Positions 25,145 through 33,774 of a DNA stretch of 64,000 nucleotides are shown piece by piece. Within the stretch, counting starts at the first letter, position 1. Each line of letters opens with the position of its first letter. The position numbers and the translations under genes are program-made. The notes below the pieces were generated by a model. The model had not been told where the DNA came from. It searched no databases and saw only the letters and a list, made by a program, of their open reading frames with translations. Source of the DNA: Herbaspirillum sp. AP02 (GTDB taxonomy: Bacteria; Pseudomonadota; Gammaproteobacteria; Burkholderiales; Burkholderiaceae_D); NCBI RefSeq assembly GCF_015767275.1, contig NZ_JADWMY010000009.1, forward strand, positions 124,001 through 188,000, read 5' to 3'.

Positions 25145-27618
25145 TGAAACGAATGAAACCGGCCGTGAGCATCGCCTGCGCGCTGAGCGGCCTGCTGGTC
25201 CTGGGCGCGGCCACGGTAGTGGCCTGTGGCCCGGACTTCCCGCTGCAACTGCTGGACGACCGCACCGGCACTCTGCGCAATACACCCGCCAATTCCTTCA
25301 CCTGGGAGACCGCTCATCTGGTGACTGTGACCGACCGGCTGCAGGCCGACGAGGGCAGTGGCTATGAGCAGGCCAGTGGCGGTCCTGAGGATCCGCGTTC
25401 GCTGCGCATGCTGGAGAAGGGCCAGCTGGATGCCGCGCAATGGGCCGCGCTGCAGGCCATGCGTGCCGCTTCCGACGGTGAGGCTGCCTATGCCGCCGGT
25501 GCTGCGCTGCCGCCTGCGATCCGGCTCTACACTGCCGGCGCCCAGGACTTCCGTCGCAACGCACTGGCGCCGGCACGTCAGCGCTTCCAGGCCGTGCTGG
25601 CCCTGCCGCCGGCGCAGGCCAGCGAGCGTGCCGTGTGGGCGGCCTACATGCTGGGTCGCCTGCACGCCATGCAAGGCCAGCGGGCGCAGGCCATCGCCAG
25701 TTTCGACCAGGCCCGTACCTTGGCGGTAGCGGGCGCGCCCGATCCGCTGGGGCTGGCGGTGGCCAGCTATGGCGAAGAGGCAAGGCTGTTGCTGGTGGGC
25801 GCGACGGGCGCCTGCAACTGGTCCGATTTCAACGAGGGCCGCGACTGTGGCGAGAGCATCCCGCCGGCCGACCTGAAGCAGGCCATCCGGCTGTACGCGG
25901 AGCAGGCCGCACGCGGCTCCTACAGCGCGCTCTCCTCGCTGCAGGCGCTGGCCGCGTGGAGCCTGGCGCGCCCGGCCATCACCATGGCCCTCATCGATGA
26001 TGCGGTCGCCCAGAAGCTGCTGGTGGCCTATGCGCTGGCGCGCGTGGGCGATGTCAGCGAAGGCCCGCAGGTGGCCGGTGGCGACTACGACCCGGGCGCA
26101 GCCGGTAGCGGCTCCTCCGGTTATGCCGATGCCGCCCGCGGCAGCCGCATCCAGCCCAATCCGGTGCTGGTGAACCTGGTTGATGCCCTGCGCCGGCGTG
26201 GTCTGGAAAAGATCGCCGGGGCCGATCGCGTGGCCGCACTGGCCTATCGCACCGGTCGGTATGACCTGGCAGCCTCGCTGGCCGGCCGGCAGGAGTCGGC
26301 GCTGTCCTGGTGGGTGCGCGCCAAGCTGGCGCTGCGCCAGGGCGACCATGACGGCGCAGCGCAAGCCTATGCCCGTGCCGCGCAGGGATTCCCGCGCAAC
26401 GATGCCAGCGTGGAACCAGGCAATGCCAATCTGCTGGTCGGCGAGCAGGGCGTGCTGACGCTCTCGCGCGGGCAGTACGTGGAAGCGCTGGCGCAATTCC
26501 ACCGCGCCGCCCGCCAGAGTGCCCAGGCCGGCGGTAATGGTTTCGACGGCTACGGCGGCTACTACAACGACCTGGCCTACGTCGCAGAACGCGTGCTGAC
26601 CACCGACGAATTGAAGACCTACGTGGATGCCCACGCCCCGGCTTCGCCCATGCCCTCACCGGAAGCCGTCGCCAAGGCAGCGGCGCAGCAGGAACCCGGC
26701 CGGCAGTCCCTGCGCTGGGTGGCGGTGGGCCTGTCGGCGGTCACGGTGGAAGACCGTCTGCGCCAACTGTTGGCGCGCCGTCTGGTGCGCGAGGGCAGGG
26801 TGGAAGCATCACTGGCCTACTTCCCCGATGAACGCGACGAGCGTTTCGTCGACAGCAGCTACGACGACAATGGCAAGGAACTGCCGGTGACCTGGCGGGT
26901 ACGCGCCAAGGCACGCGACTATGGCCAGGCGCTTGAGCGGGGGCAGCATGCCTGGCGCGCCAACAGTCGCGCCCAGGGCTGGTACGAGGCGGCCGTGATT
27001 GCGCGGCGCCAGGGCATGGAGATCATGGGATATGAACAGGGACCGGACTTCGCCGTCTATGGCGGCAGCTATCCATGGGGTGCCGGACGTGCTGCAGCCC
27101 CGTATGGCGACGAGAACAAACCGCTTCCGCCGACGCCCCAGGCGCGTGCCCAGGCCGATCTGCCCGGGCCACTGGTGACCGAGGGCGAGCGCCGGCGCTA
27201 TGCCGCCAGCGAAGCCCAGCCCTACAAGCGCTTCCACTACCGCGACGTCGCCGCTGGTTATGCCATGAAGGCGGCCGACGAACTGCCGGCGCGCTCGCAA
27301 GCCTTCGCGGCGGTGCTGTGCCAGGGTGTGAATTTCGTGTATGACGACCCGCCGCGTGCCGAGCAGCTTTACCTGCGCTACGTGCGGCAGGGTGCGGCCG
27401 TGCCGTTCTCGGCGGACTTCGGGCAACACTGCGTGGAGCCGAACTTTGCCGCGGCGGCGCGCTTCCCCTATCAACAGGCCTGGCGCAGTACACGGCAATG
27501 GGTGAGCCAGCATCGTGCGCTCGGCGCGGCGCTGTTGCTGGCCATCGTGGTTGGTGGTGGATGGAGCGTGGCGCAGTGGCGTCGTCGCCGCCGCGCCGGG
27601 AACGCTGTGGCTAGTTGA
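25144..27618 (+). CDS. Large unrecognised lipoprotein with helical repeats and C-terminal membrane anchor
   Basis: 824 residues, start coupled to the DUF3142 stop (overlap of one base). The signal sequence ends in a lipobox VVAC followed by GPDFPLQLLDDR. The body shows TPR-like helical pairs (AWAAYMLGRLHAMQGQRAQAIASFDQA in pieces; ALAQFHRAARQS), a Gly/Ser-rich linker near 320, and segments rich in Tyr near 630-650. Near the C-terminus one hydrophobic helix (ALGAALLLAIVVGGGW) is followed by a basic tail, so both ends may be held in membrane. I do not recognise a named family. It seems to form a two-protein envelope unit with DUF3142. Confidence 0.75.
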   Translation: MKRMKPAVSIACALSGLLVLGAATVVACGPDFPLQLLDDRTGTLRNTPANSFTWETAHLVTVTDRLQADEGSGYEQASGGPEDPRSLRMLEKGQLDAAQWAALQAMRAASDGEAAYAAGAALPPAIRLYTAGAQDFRRNALAPARQRFQAVLALPPAQASERAVWAAYMLGRLHAMQGQRAQAIASFDQARTLAVAGAPDPLGLAVASYGEEARLLLVGATGACNWSDFNEGRDCGESIPPADLKQAIRLYAEQAARGSYSALSSLQALAAWSLARPAITMALIDDAVAQKLLVAYALARVGDVSEGPQVAGGDYDPGAAGSGSSGYADAARGSRIQPNPVLVNLVDALRRRGLEKIAGADRVAALAYRTGRYDLAASLAGRQESALSWWVRAKLALRQGDHDGAAQAYARAAQGFPRNDASVEPGNANLLVGEQGVLTLSRGQYVEALAQFHRAARQSAQAGGNGFDGYGGYYNDLAYVAERVLTTDELKTYVDAHAPASPMPSPEAVAKAAAQQEPGRQSLRWVAVGLSAVTVEDRLRQLLARRLVREGRVEASLAYFPDERDERFVDSSYDDNGKELPVTWRVRAKARDYGQALERGQHAWRANSRAQGWYEAAVIARRQGMEIMGYEQGPDFAVYGGSYPWGAGRAAAPYGDENKPLPPTPQARAQADLPGPLVTEGERRRYAASEAQPYKRFHYRDVAAGYAMKAADELPARSQAFAAVLCQGVNFVYDDPPRAEQLYLRYVRQGAAVPFSADFGQHCVEPNFAAAARFPYQQAWRSTRQWVSQHRALGAALLLAIVVGGGWSVAQWRRRRRAGNAVAS

Positions 27619-27970
27619 CCAGTTCGCGCTTGAGTTCGGAAATGAGGGCTGGATTCAGCGGCCCTGCGCACAGAAAGGCCGGCCACTGCCCCTTCACCAG
27701 GTCCATCTCCCGCTCATCGCGACACAGCAGGATCACCGGCACATCGGCCAGCGTGTCCTGTGCCTTGAGGTAGTGCGCCAGGCGCAGGCCACTCATGCCT
27801 TCCATGGCCAGCTGGGCCAGCACCAGGTCGGGCCGGTCCAGGGCAATGTGCTCGATGGCGTCATTGCCGCTGCCGGCGATCTGGATGTCGATGTCGTTGA
27901 TGGCCAGCCATTCGGTCAGCGCGCGGCTGACTTCGGGTTGGGAAGTGGCGATCAGGGCGGTCTTGTGCAT
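27611..27970 (-). CDS. Degenerate receiver (pseudo-response regulator)
   Basis: 119 residues with a recognisable receiver fold but none of the phosphorylation residues: the acidic pair is missing (IATSQPE), the phospho-Asp position is Gln (LVLAQLAMEGMSG), and the Lys position reads LCAGPLNP. Such pseudo-receivers can work only by protein contacts or other ligands. The start at 27970 begins the domain; an upstream extension to 28078 is not conserved-looking. It converges on the large lipoprotein gene, overlapping its end by eight bases. Confidence 0.75.
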   Translation of the reverse strand: MHKTALIATSQPEVSRALTEWLAINDIDIQIAGSGNDAIEHIALDRPDLVLAQLAMEGMSGLRLAHYLKAQDTLADVPVILLCRDEREMDLVKGQWPAFLCAGPLNPALISELKRELVN

Positions 27971-28103
27971 GAGGGGCTCTCGCGATGGTCGTTGGACAAG
28001 CTCATCATGCCCCGATGGCAACATGGCCGCCATCGGGTTTTTCCTGAGCCCTGGGGCCGGTTCACATTCCCTCATCACGACGCCGCAGCCGCTGAAGCGG
28101 CGC

Positions 28104-29273
28104 TCAATGCACGAAGCCGCCCTTGATGAAGCGGACCGGCTCGGCGTCCATGGCGGCGATCAACTGGTCGATGCCACCGGCATCGACTGGCTCCGCGCCA
28201 GCCACCGTCGCTGCGCCAGCCAGGGGCGAGCGGCACAGCATGTCGCTTTGCGACCAGGCTCCGCTACTGCTGCGGGCACGCAGCCAGCCATCCCGGTCGG
28301 CGATCAATTCGGTGCCGGGCAGGCGTTCTTCGGCCATTCCGGTGAGGATGGCAATGGCGCGCAGGGCGCTGGTATCGATGCTGCTGCAATCGATGGCACC
28401 GACTGCTCCGGCAGCCCCGCCGGTGGCCGCGCCCAGCAGTACCGATTGCAGGCGCGGGTCCTCGCCCGGGAGATCGGTCGCTCCCACGGTCCCCACCACC
28501 AGGCGGATGCGTTGCCCTTGCCATTGGCGCAGGTGGGTCGCCGTTGAGCGCCGGCAGTCCACTGCCAGGTCGGGCAAGGCGACCGGGCGCGGCCAACTGC
28601 CGGTGTCGCGTAGGGCGACACCGGCAGCATTGGCTTTCATGTAATCGATCAGTGCCCAGCGTTCTTCCACGCTGGTGCGGTCGGCAAAGCCCGGCATCTG
28701 CCCCTTGCCATGGCGCAGGCTCCAGTAGAGATCGCCGTCGAAACGCCGCCACAGCAGACCGCTGGACAGATTGGGCGGCGCCACCGGCAGCGACAAGGCG
28801 AGCGGGGTATTGCCGCGCCCGTCCGCACCGTGGCAGGCCTGGCATTGACCGCGATAGAGCTGTTCGCCGCGCACGATGCTGGTGGCCGTAAAGGCCTGGG
28901 GAGCGCTCTGGAAGCTGGTCGGGGTGGCTGCGGTGGTGACCAGGCTGGTATCGGGCCAGGGCGCAAACCAGGTCAGGACGATGGCCAGCGCCAACAGCAG
29001 CCAGCGGCGACGGCGCCAGAACAGCGCCAGGCAAAGCAATAGCAGCGCGCCACCCAGCCAGGCCAGGGCCAGCAGCACGGCACGCGCCACGCTGCGGTCG
29101 ATCAGCATCACCTCGCCCGACAGACGCAGTGCAAACGGCCAGGCGGGCTGGCCATCGAGTTGCGGGACCAGATGCAGCCAGGCGAGCACCTGCAGCAAGC
29201 CTTGCTGCAGCACCTGCATGGCTTGCAGCATGAGGTTCAGGCAGGCGTCCCAGTCGAACTGCAGGCGACTCAT
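28104..29273 (-). CDS. Membrane-anchored mono-heme cytochrome c
   Basis: 389 residues. Two hydrophobic helices (about 63-83 and 90-106) hold a periplasmic part with one heme-binding motif CQACH near residue 146 and an axial Met candidate in GKGQMPGF. A long domain after the heme domain (about 230-389) has four Cys and no family I recognise. The gene starts nine bases after the ABC ATPase ends, so it belongs to the same transcript. An electron-transfer role in oxidising the imported sulfur compound is inference. Confidence 0.8.
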   Translation of the reverse strand: MSRLQFDWDACLNLMLQAMQVLQQGLLQVLAWLHLVPQLDGQPAWPFALRLSGEVMLIDRSVARAVLLALAWLGGALLLLCLALFWRRRRWLLLALAIVLTWFAPWPDTSLVTTAATPTSFQSAPQAFTATSIVRGEQLYRGQCQACHGADGRGNTPLALSLPVAPPNLSSGLLWRRFDGDLYWSLRHGKGQMPGFADRTSVEERWALIDYMKANAAGVALRDTGSWPRPVALPDLAVDCRRSTATHLRQWQGQRIRLVVGTVGATDLPGEDPRLQSVLLGAATGGAAGAVGAIDCSSIDTSALRAIAILTGMAEERLPGTELIADRDGWLRARSSSGAWSQSDMLCRSPLAGAATVAGAEPVDAGGIDQLIAAMDAEPVRFIKGGFVH

Positions 29274-29282
29274 CGCGGTGTC

Positions 29283-30110
29283 CTACCAGCTGTCATCCAG
29301 CCCCAGGTGGCGCAAGGCCTCGTGTCGCAACTGTGCCAGCAGCGGATCTCCGCGATGGCGCGGATAGGGCAGATCGACCTTGATCTCGGCATGGATGGCG
29401 GCCGGCCGCTGGCCGAAAATGATCACGCGCTGGGCCAGGAACAGCGCCTCTTCCACGTCATGCGTGACCAGCAGCGCCGAGAAGCGGCGACGTTGCCATA
29501 GCGCCACCAGTTCGCTCTGCATGGCCAGGCGGGTGAGCGAATCTAGCTTGCCCAACGGTTCGTCCAGTACCAGCAGTTGTGGATCATTGACCAGCGCCCG
29601 CGCCAGGGCCACGCGCTGGGCCATGCCGCCGGAGAGCTGATGCGGGAAGGCGTCGGCGAATTCATCCAGCCCCACCAGCGCCAACGCATCGTCCACGCGA
29701 TGACGCTGCTGTTTCAACAGCCCGCGTGCCTGCAGGCCCAGGGCGACGTTGTCCCACACCGTGCGCCAGGGGTAGAGCGTCGGGTCCTGGAACACCACGA
29801 TGCGCGAGGGATCGGGTCGGGTGATCGGCTGTCCGTCCTGCAGGATGTGGCCGGTGGTGGCTGGTTCCAGCCCGGCCACCAGGCGCAGCAGGGTGGACTT
29901 GCCGCAGCCGCTGGGACCGAGCAGGGCCACGAATTCTCCTGGCGCGACGGTCAGCGAGATATCGTCCAGCACCTGCAGCAGGCCTTGCCCGCCCTTGCGC
30001 TCGAACCAGTGACTGACCTGGGTGATGTCAATGTGGGCGCCGGCAGCACCGGCCTCGATCTCGGCGGCGGTGGTGCCGGCGGTGGCCACGGTGGATGGGG
30101 TGCTTACCAT
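29283..30110 (-). CDS. ABC transporter ATPase (nitrate/sulfonate/taurine type)
   Basis: 275-residue nucleotide-binding subunit similar to SsuB/TauB. Walker A GPSGCGKST, Q-loop FQDPTLYPWRT, signature LSGGMAQR, Walker B LLVLDEP and the switch His (VTHDVEEAL) are all intact. AAGGAA precedes the ATG at 30110, which overlaps the permease stop; an upstream ATG at 30131 lies within the permease gene. Works with the permease and binding protein encoded just upstream. Confidence 0.92.
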   Translation of the reverse strand: MVSTPSTVATAGTTAAEIEAGAAGAHIDITQVSHWFERKGGQGLLQVLDDISLTVAPGEFVALLGPSGCGKSTLLRLVAGLEPATTGHILQDGQPITRPDPSRIVVFQDPTLYPWRTVWDNVALGLQARGLLKQQRHRVDDALALVGLDEFADAFPHQLSGGMAQRVALARALVNDPQLLVLDEPLGKLDSLTRLAMQSELVALWQRRRFSALLVTHDVEEALFLAQRVIIFGQRPAAIHAEIKVDLPYPRHRGDPLLAQLRHEALRHLGLDDSW

Positions 30111-31159
30111 TTGACGGTTCCTTTCTGCCATGACAGGGCGTGGTCACGTACCTTGAACAGGAGTGTGATCAGGCCCGAGCACAACACAGCCATCACGAAC
30201 AGTGCCGCATACATGTTGCTGTAGGCGGCCCAGCCTTGCGCCCATTGCAGGTACCATCCCAGACCGGCTTTCACGCCCATCATCTCGGCGGTCACCAGCA
30301 CCGAGAAGGACGCGCCCAGGCCCATGAACAGTCCGACGAAGACCTGCGGCAGTGCTGCCGGTATGGCCACCCGCAGCACCAGGAAGCTTTCCGACGCACC
30401 CAGCGTGCGGGCCACGTCGTAATAGCTCTTGTTGACGGCGGCCACGCCCGACCAGGTCAGCACTGCAATCGGGAAGAAGCTGGCCAGCGCGATCAGGAAC
30501 ACCGCCGCAGCATAGCTGGACGGTGCGAAGAAGAAGGCCAGCGGAAGCAGCGCCGAGGCCGGCACCGGTCCCAGGAAACGCAGCACCGGATGCACCCAGT
30601 AGCCGGCGATGCGCGACCATCCTATCCACACCCCGACCAGAAAACCGACCAGTGCACCGCTGGCGAATCCATGGGCCAGCAGTCGCAGCGAATGGGCGGT
30701 GGAGAGCCCCAGACGGGGCCAATCCTCACCATAGACTTCGATGAGTGCCTGGGGAGGTGCGAAGAAGGGCGTCGGCAGCAGGCCCAGCTTGGCCGTGAGG
30801 ATCTCCCACACCAGCAGCAGCAACGGCAGGGCCACCAGCCATTGGCCGGCGGGACGCAGCAGATGCACCAGACGCGCGGTAAAGCTGCCGCCCGCCGTCA
30901 GCAGCGCCAGCACGCCGGCGATCACCAGGGCCACGTAGCCGAATTCATCGGTGTAGGCCCAGTCGGAAAATCCCACTTCCTTGTTCGGCCATTGCAATAC
31001 CAGTGCGCCCAGTGCCAGCCAGGTCACGGCAGCCAGCAGGCCGCTGCGCCACAGGGCGGCCCGTGGTGTAGCCGATTGCCGTACGGGTGACGATGGTGGC
31101 GATGCGGATTGGGAGGCAGATCCGGCCTGGTGCGGCAGGCTGTCGGTGGTGGTGGTCAT
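30104..31159 (-). CDS. ABC transporter permease (SsuC/TauC type)
   Basis: 351 residues. A low-complexity, Ser/Pro-rich N-terminus of about 35 residues precedes two extra hydrophobic helices, then the BPD permease domain (about 165-345) with the cytoplasmic coupling loop around DVARTLGASESFLVLRVAIPAALPQ. Membrane subunit of the importer between the binding-protein and ATPase genes. The two N-terminal helices make it longer than standard SsuC. Confidence 0.9.
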   Translation of the reverse strand: MTTTTDSLPHQAGSASQSASPPSSPVRQSATPRAALWRSGLLAAVTWLALGALVLQWPNKEVGFSDWAYTDEFGYVALVIAGVLALLTAGGSFTARLVHLLRPAGQWLVALPLLLLVWEILTAKLGLLPTPFFAPPQALIEVYGEDWPRLGLSTAHSLRLLAHGFASGALVGFLVGVWIGWSRIAGYWVHPVLRFLGPVPASALLPLAFFFAPSSYAAAVFLIALASFFPIAVLTWSGVAAVNKSYYDVARTLGASESFLVLRVAIPAALPQVFVGLFMGLGASFSVLVTAEMMGVKAGLGWYLQWAQGWAAYSNMYAALFVMAVLCSGLITLLFKVRDHALSWQKGTVKW

Positions 31160-31191
31160 GTCATGCTCCGGTTGGAATGGATGGAAGACGT

Positions 31192-32232
31192 TCAGGCCAG
31201 CACATCCACCGTCACGTGACTGGCGAAGCGCGCCGGGTCGGTGCTCTTCTTGAGCACGCCGGCGGTGTGGAAGTCGCGTGCGAAATATTCCACTTCGGAG
31301 CGCAGCACCGAGCCGGTCGGATGGTTGTGATAGGTCAGGTCGGTCAGCAGGGCGCGCAGGTCCTCCACCGGAATCTTGGGTGAATATTTGGCGTACAGCT
31401 TGGCGGCCTCATTGGGATTTTCGGCCACGTATTCGGAGGCCTGGATGATGGAACGCACCACGGCCGCAGCGGCGGGACGGTTGTTGCGCACGAATTCGCC
31501 GCGGGCGCCGGTGATGCAGCAGATCTTGTCCTTGTATTCGCCCGTGGCATTGTTGCCGATCTCCGCAAAGACGCCGCGGTTGCGCTTTTCGATCAGATAG
31601 AGATTGGGGTCGCCATCGGCGATGGCCTGGATCTCGCCTTTCTTGACCGCCACGTCCAGCAGATCGGCAGGGTAGACGCGCCATTCCACATCCTTCTCCA
31701 CGTTCACGCCGCGCTTGGCCAGGTGGATGGCAAAGAAGTTCTTGGCCGGGCTGTTGATGTCGGACACCCCGATGGTCTTGCCCTTGAGTTGCTTCCAGTC
31801 CGACACACCGGCTTCCTTCACCCCCAGCATGCGCAGGCAGCCGCCGTGGGCCGAGCCGATCACCTTGACGTCGAAACCGGATTCGAGCGGCTTGAGCCAG
31901 CGGTGGATCAGGCCGACACCGACATCGGCCTTGCCGGTGGCCAAGGCTTCCAGCAACTGGTCGGTGGATCCACCCCAGTTGAGCAGTTCGACCTGCAGAT
32001 TGTTCTGTTCGAAAAAGCCCTTTTCCTGTGCCACCACCACCGGCGAGAGGCAGAAGGCGACCTGGCTCCAGGCGAAGGTGACCTTCTGTGGCGGCCCCGC
32101 CGACCAGGCCTGGCGGGCGGCCAGCGTGCCGCCGAGGCCGGCCAGGGCAGCAGCGCCGCCGGCACGCAGCAGGGAGCGGCGCACGCGGCTGGGTTGTTGT
32201 TCTTGTTCGGACAGAAGCAGGTCTTGGGTCAT
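31192..32232 (-). CDS. ABC substrate-binding protein, NMT1/SsuA-like, Tat-type signal
   Basis: 346 residues. The N-terminus has a twin-arginine-like motif (RRSLLRAGG) followed by a hydrophobic stretch ending AWSAG, suggesting Tat export. The mature part has the NMT1/THI5/SsuA fold (FFEQNNLQVELLNWGGSTDQLLEALATGKADVGVG in pieces). Substrates of the group include sulfonates, taurine and nitrate; the neighbours point to an organosulfur compound. The ATG at 32232 follows GCGGAG; an upstream extension to 32343 is rejected. First gene of the minus-strand unit. Confidence 0.88.
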   Translation of the reverse strand: MTQDLLLSEQEQQPSRVRRSLLRAGGAAALAGLGGTLAARQAWSAGPPQKVTFAWSQVAFCLSPVVVAQEKGFFEQNNLQVELLNWGGSTDQLLEALATGKADVGVGLIHRWLKPLESGFDVKVIGSAHGGCLRMLGVKEAGVSDWKQLKGKTIGVSDINSPAKNFFAIHLAKRGVNVEKDVEWRVYPADLLDVAVKKGEIQAIADGDPNLYLIEKRNRGVFAEIGNNATGEYKDKICCITGARGEFVRNNRPAAAAVVRSIIQASEYVAENPNEAAKLYAKYSPKIPVEDLRALLTDLTYHNHPTGSVLRSEVEYFARDFHTAGVLKKSTDPARFASHVTVDVLA

Positions 32233-32470
32233 GATGGTGGGCTCCGCAGGTGGAAAGGATGGCGCATGACTGGCGCAGGCAGAGCCCCCCAGCATGTGCA
32301 GAGCGCCAATATGCAATAGCCTTTCGTCATCGCAAACGAACAAGTTCGATGATGGATATGCGACAGGAAGTGCTTATCGATATGCGGATTGCTTCCTTGT
32401 CGCTGCCAGGCCATGGCGGGACACTTGCTCCCCGATTCCGCATCATCCACCCCAGCCGCGCGAGGACTCC
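32233..32470. promoter_or_regulatory. Divergent promoter region of the organosulfur locus
   Basis: Lies between the ABC binding-protein and OsmC start codons. The word ATATGC occurs three times (32309-32314, 32356-32361, 32380-32385), twice within GATATGCG. A CysB/Cbl- or other LysR-type regulator would be expected to act here, but I cannot match a known site. Confidence 0.35.
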
Positions 32471-33049
32471 ATGACATCCCTGAACCATTACCTGAGCGAA
32501 AAACGTAGCGCAGTGTTGGCCCGAGAGGCCTTGATCGACGCCGGCAATGCCGGCCCCACCCAACTGGCCGCGCGCGTCACGGCCGAAGGCCGCAGCGGTG
32601 TGCGCCGTATCCGCATCCGCGATCACCAGGTCATCAGCGACAGTCCGCCCGATTTTGCCGGCTACAACCTGGGACCGAGCTCCCCGGAATTGCAATTGGG
32701 CGTGCTGGGTTCCTGCGTGACCCACATCTTCCTGATCCAGGCGGCGCATCGGCAGGTGCCGGTCGATGCGTTGGAGGTCGAGGTCAGTGGCCGTATCGAT
32801 CCGCGTGGTGGGCGTCCTGGCCATGAAGACATTCCGATCTGGCCACACGACATCGGCTACGTGGTCCATCTGGAATCACCCGCTCCGGCGGCCGATGTGC
32901 AAGCGTTGTTCGAGGCAGTGGAAGCGACTTGCCCCATCCTCAACCTGTTGAAGAACCCGCAGCAGATCCGTGCCGAGCTGCGTCATCGCCAGACCGAGGC
33001 GGCCGACGCCCCCAGAGACGGTCATGGTGCAGAAAACGTCATCGCCTGA
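32471..33049 (+). CDS. OsmC-family protein
   Basis: 192-residue protein with the OsmC/Ohr fold; family members reduce organic peroxides using two Cys. Here one Cys sits in LGVLGSCVTHIFL, in the usual first position, and the second in ATCPILNLLKNP, so both candidate redox Cys are present. The ATG at 32471 follows GAGGAC. It is the first plus-strand gene of the divergent locus and precedes a thiol dioxygenase, suggesting a role with thiols or persulfides; this is inference. Confidence 0.88.
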   Translation: MTSLNHYLSEKRSAVLAREALIDAGNAGPTQLAARVTAEGRSGVRRIRIRDHQVISDSPPDFAGYNLGPSSPELQLGVLGSCVTHIFLIQAAHRQVPVDALEVEVSGRIDPRGGRPGHEDIPIWPHDIGYVVHLESPAPAADVQALFEAVEATCPILNLLKNPQQIRAELRHRQTEAADAPRDGHGAENVIA

Positions 33050-33147
33050 AGTGCTCTGCGCCGGCCAGACAATGGCGAAATAAATGATTTATAGTGCGAT
33101 TCTGAGCCGGCGCAGACCGAGCACTGAGACAAAGCAGAGAGGGACAC

Positions 33148-33774
33148 ATGACAACACCCCATCCATCCGGCAAGCAGCTGTGGCGTTTGCGCGAGTTCAT
33201 CACCGGGTTTGCCGGCCTGCTCGATGGCAAGCCTGGACAAGCCCTCCTTCTGGAGGAAGGCGGCGCCTTGCTGCGGCAGTTGGTCGCGCACGATGACTGG
33301 TTGCCCGATGCCTACGCCCAGCCGCATCCCGAGCGTTACCAGCAATTCCTCTTGCATGCCGATTCGGCGCAACGCTTCTCGGTCGTCAGCTTCGTCTGGG
33401 GCCCCGGACAGCGCACGCCGATACATGACCACACCGTATGGGGGCTGATCGGCGTGCTGCGCGGGGCCGAACATGCGCAGTCCTTTGGCTGGCAGCGTGA
33501 GCAGTTGCAGCCGGTGGGCGAACGCGCGCTGCTGCAGGCGGGACAGGTCGAGGCGGTGGCACCCCATCATCACGCATTGCACGACGTGCACCAGGTCAGC
33601 AATGCCTTCGACGACCAGGCGTCGATCAGTATCCATGTCTATGGCGCCAACATCGGTGCGGTCCGGCGTTCCGTGTATCACCCCGATGGACGGCGCGTGC
33701 CGTTCATCTCCGGCTATTCCAATTCCACCTTGCCCAATATCTGGGACCTCTCCATCGAACAAGCATCCTCATGA
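33148..33774 (+). CDS. Cysteine / 3-mercaptopropionate dioxygenase
   Basis: 208-residue cupin thiol dioxygenase. The three iron-binding His are visible as His93 and His95 (PIHDHTVWG) and His163 (SIHVYGAN). The enzymes add both atoms of O2 to a thiol, giving a sulfinate. Whether Cys or 3-mercaptopropionate is the substrate cannot be settled by eye; bacterial members of this branch often prefer mercaptopropionate. A TATAGT (33090-33095) about 55 bases upstream may be its own -10. The stop overlaps the start of the rhodanese gene. Confidence 0.88.
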   Translation: MTTPHPSGKQLWRLREFITGFAGLLDGKPGQALLLEEGGALLRQLVAHDDWLPDAYAQPHPERYQQFLLHADSAQRFSVVSFVWGPGQRTPIHDHTVWGLIGVLRGAEHAQSFGWQREQLQPVGERALLQAGQVEAVAPHHHALHDVHQVSNAFDDQASISIHVYGANIGAVRRSVYHPDGRRVPFISGYSNSTLPNIWDLSIEQASS

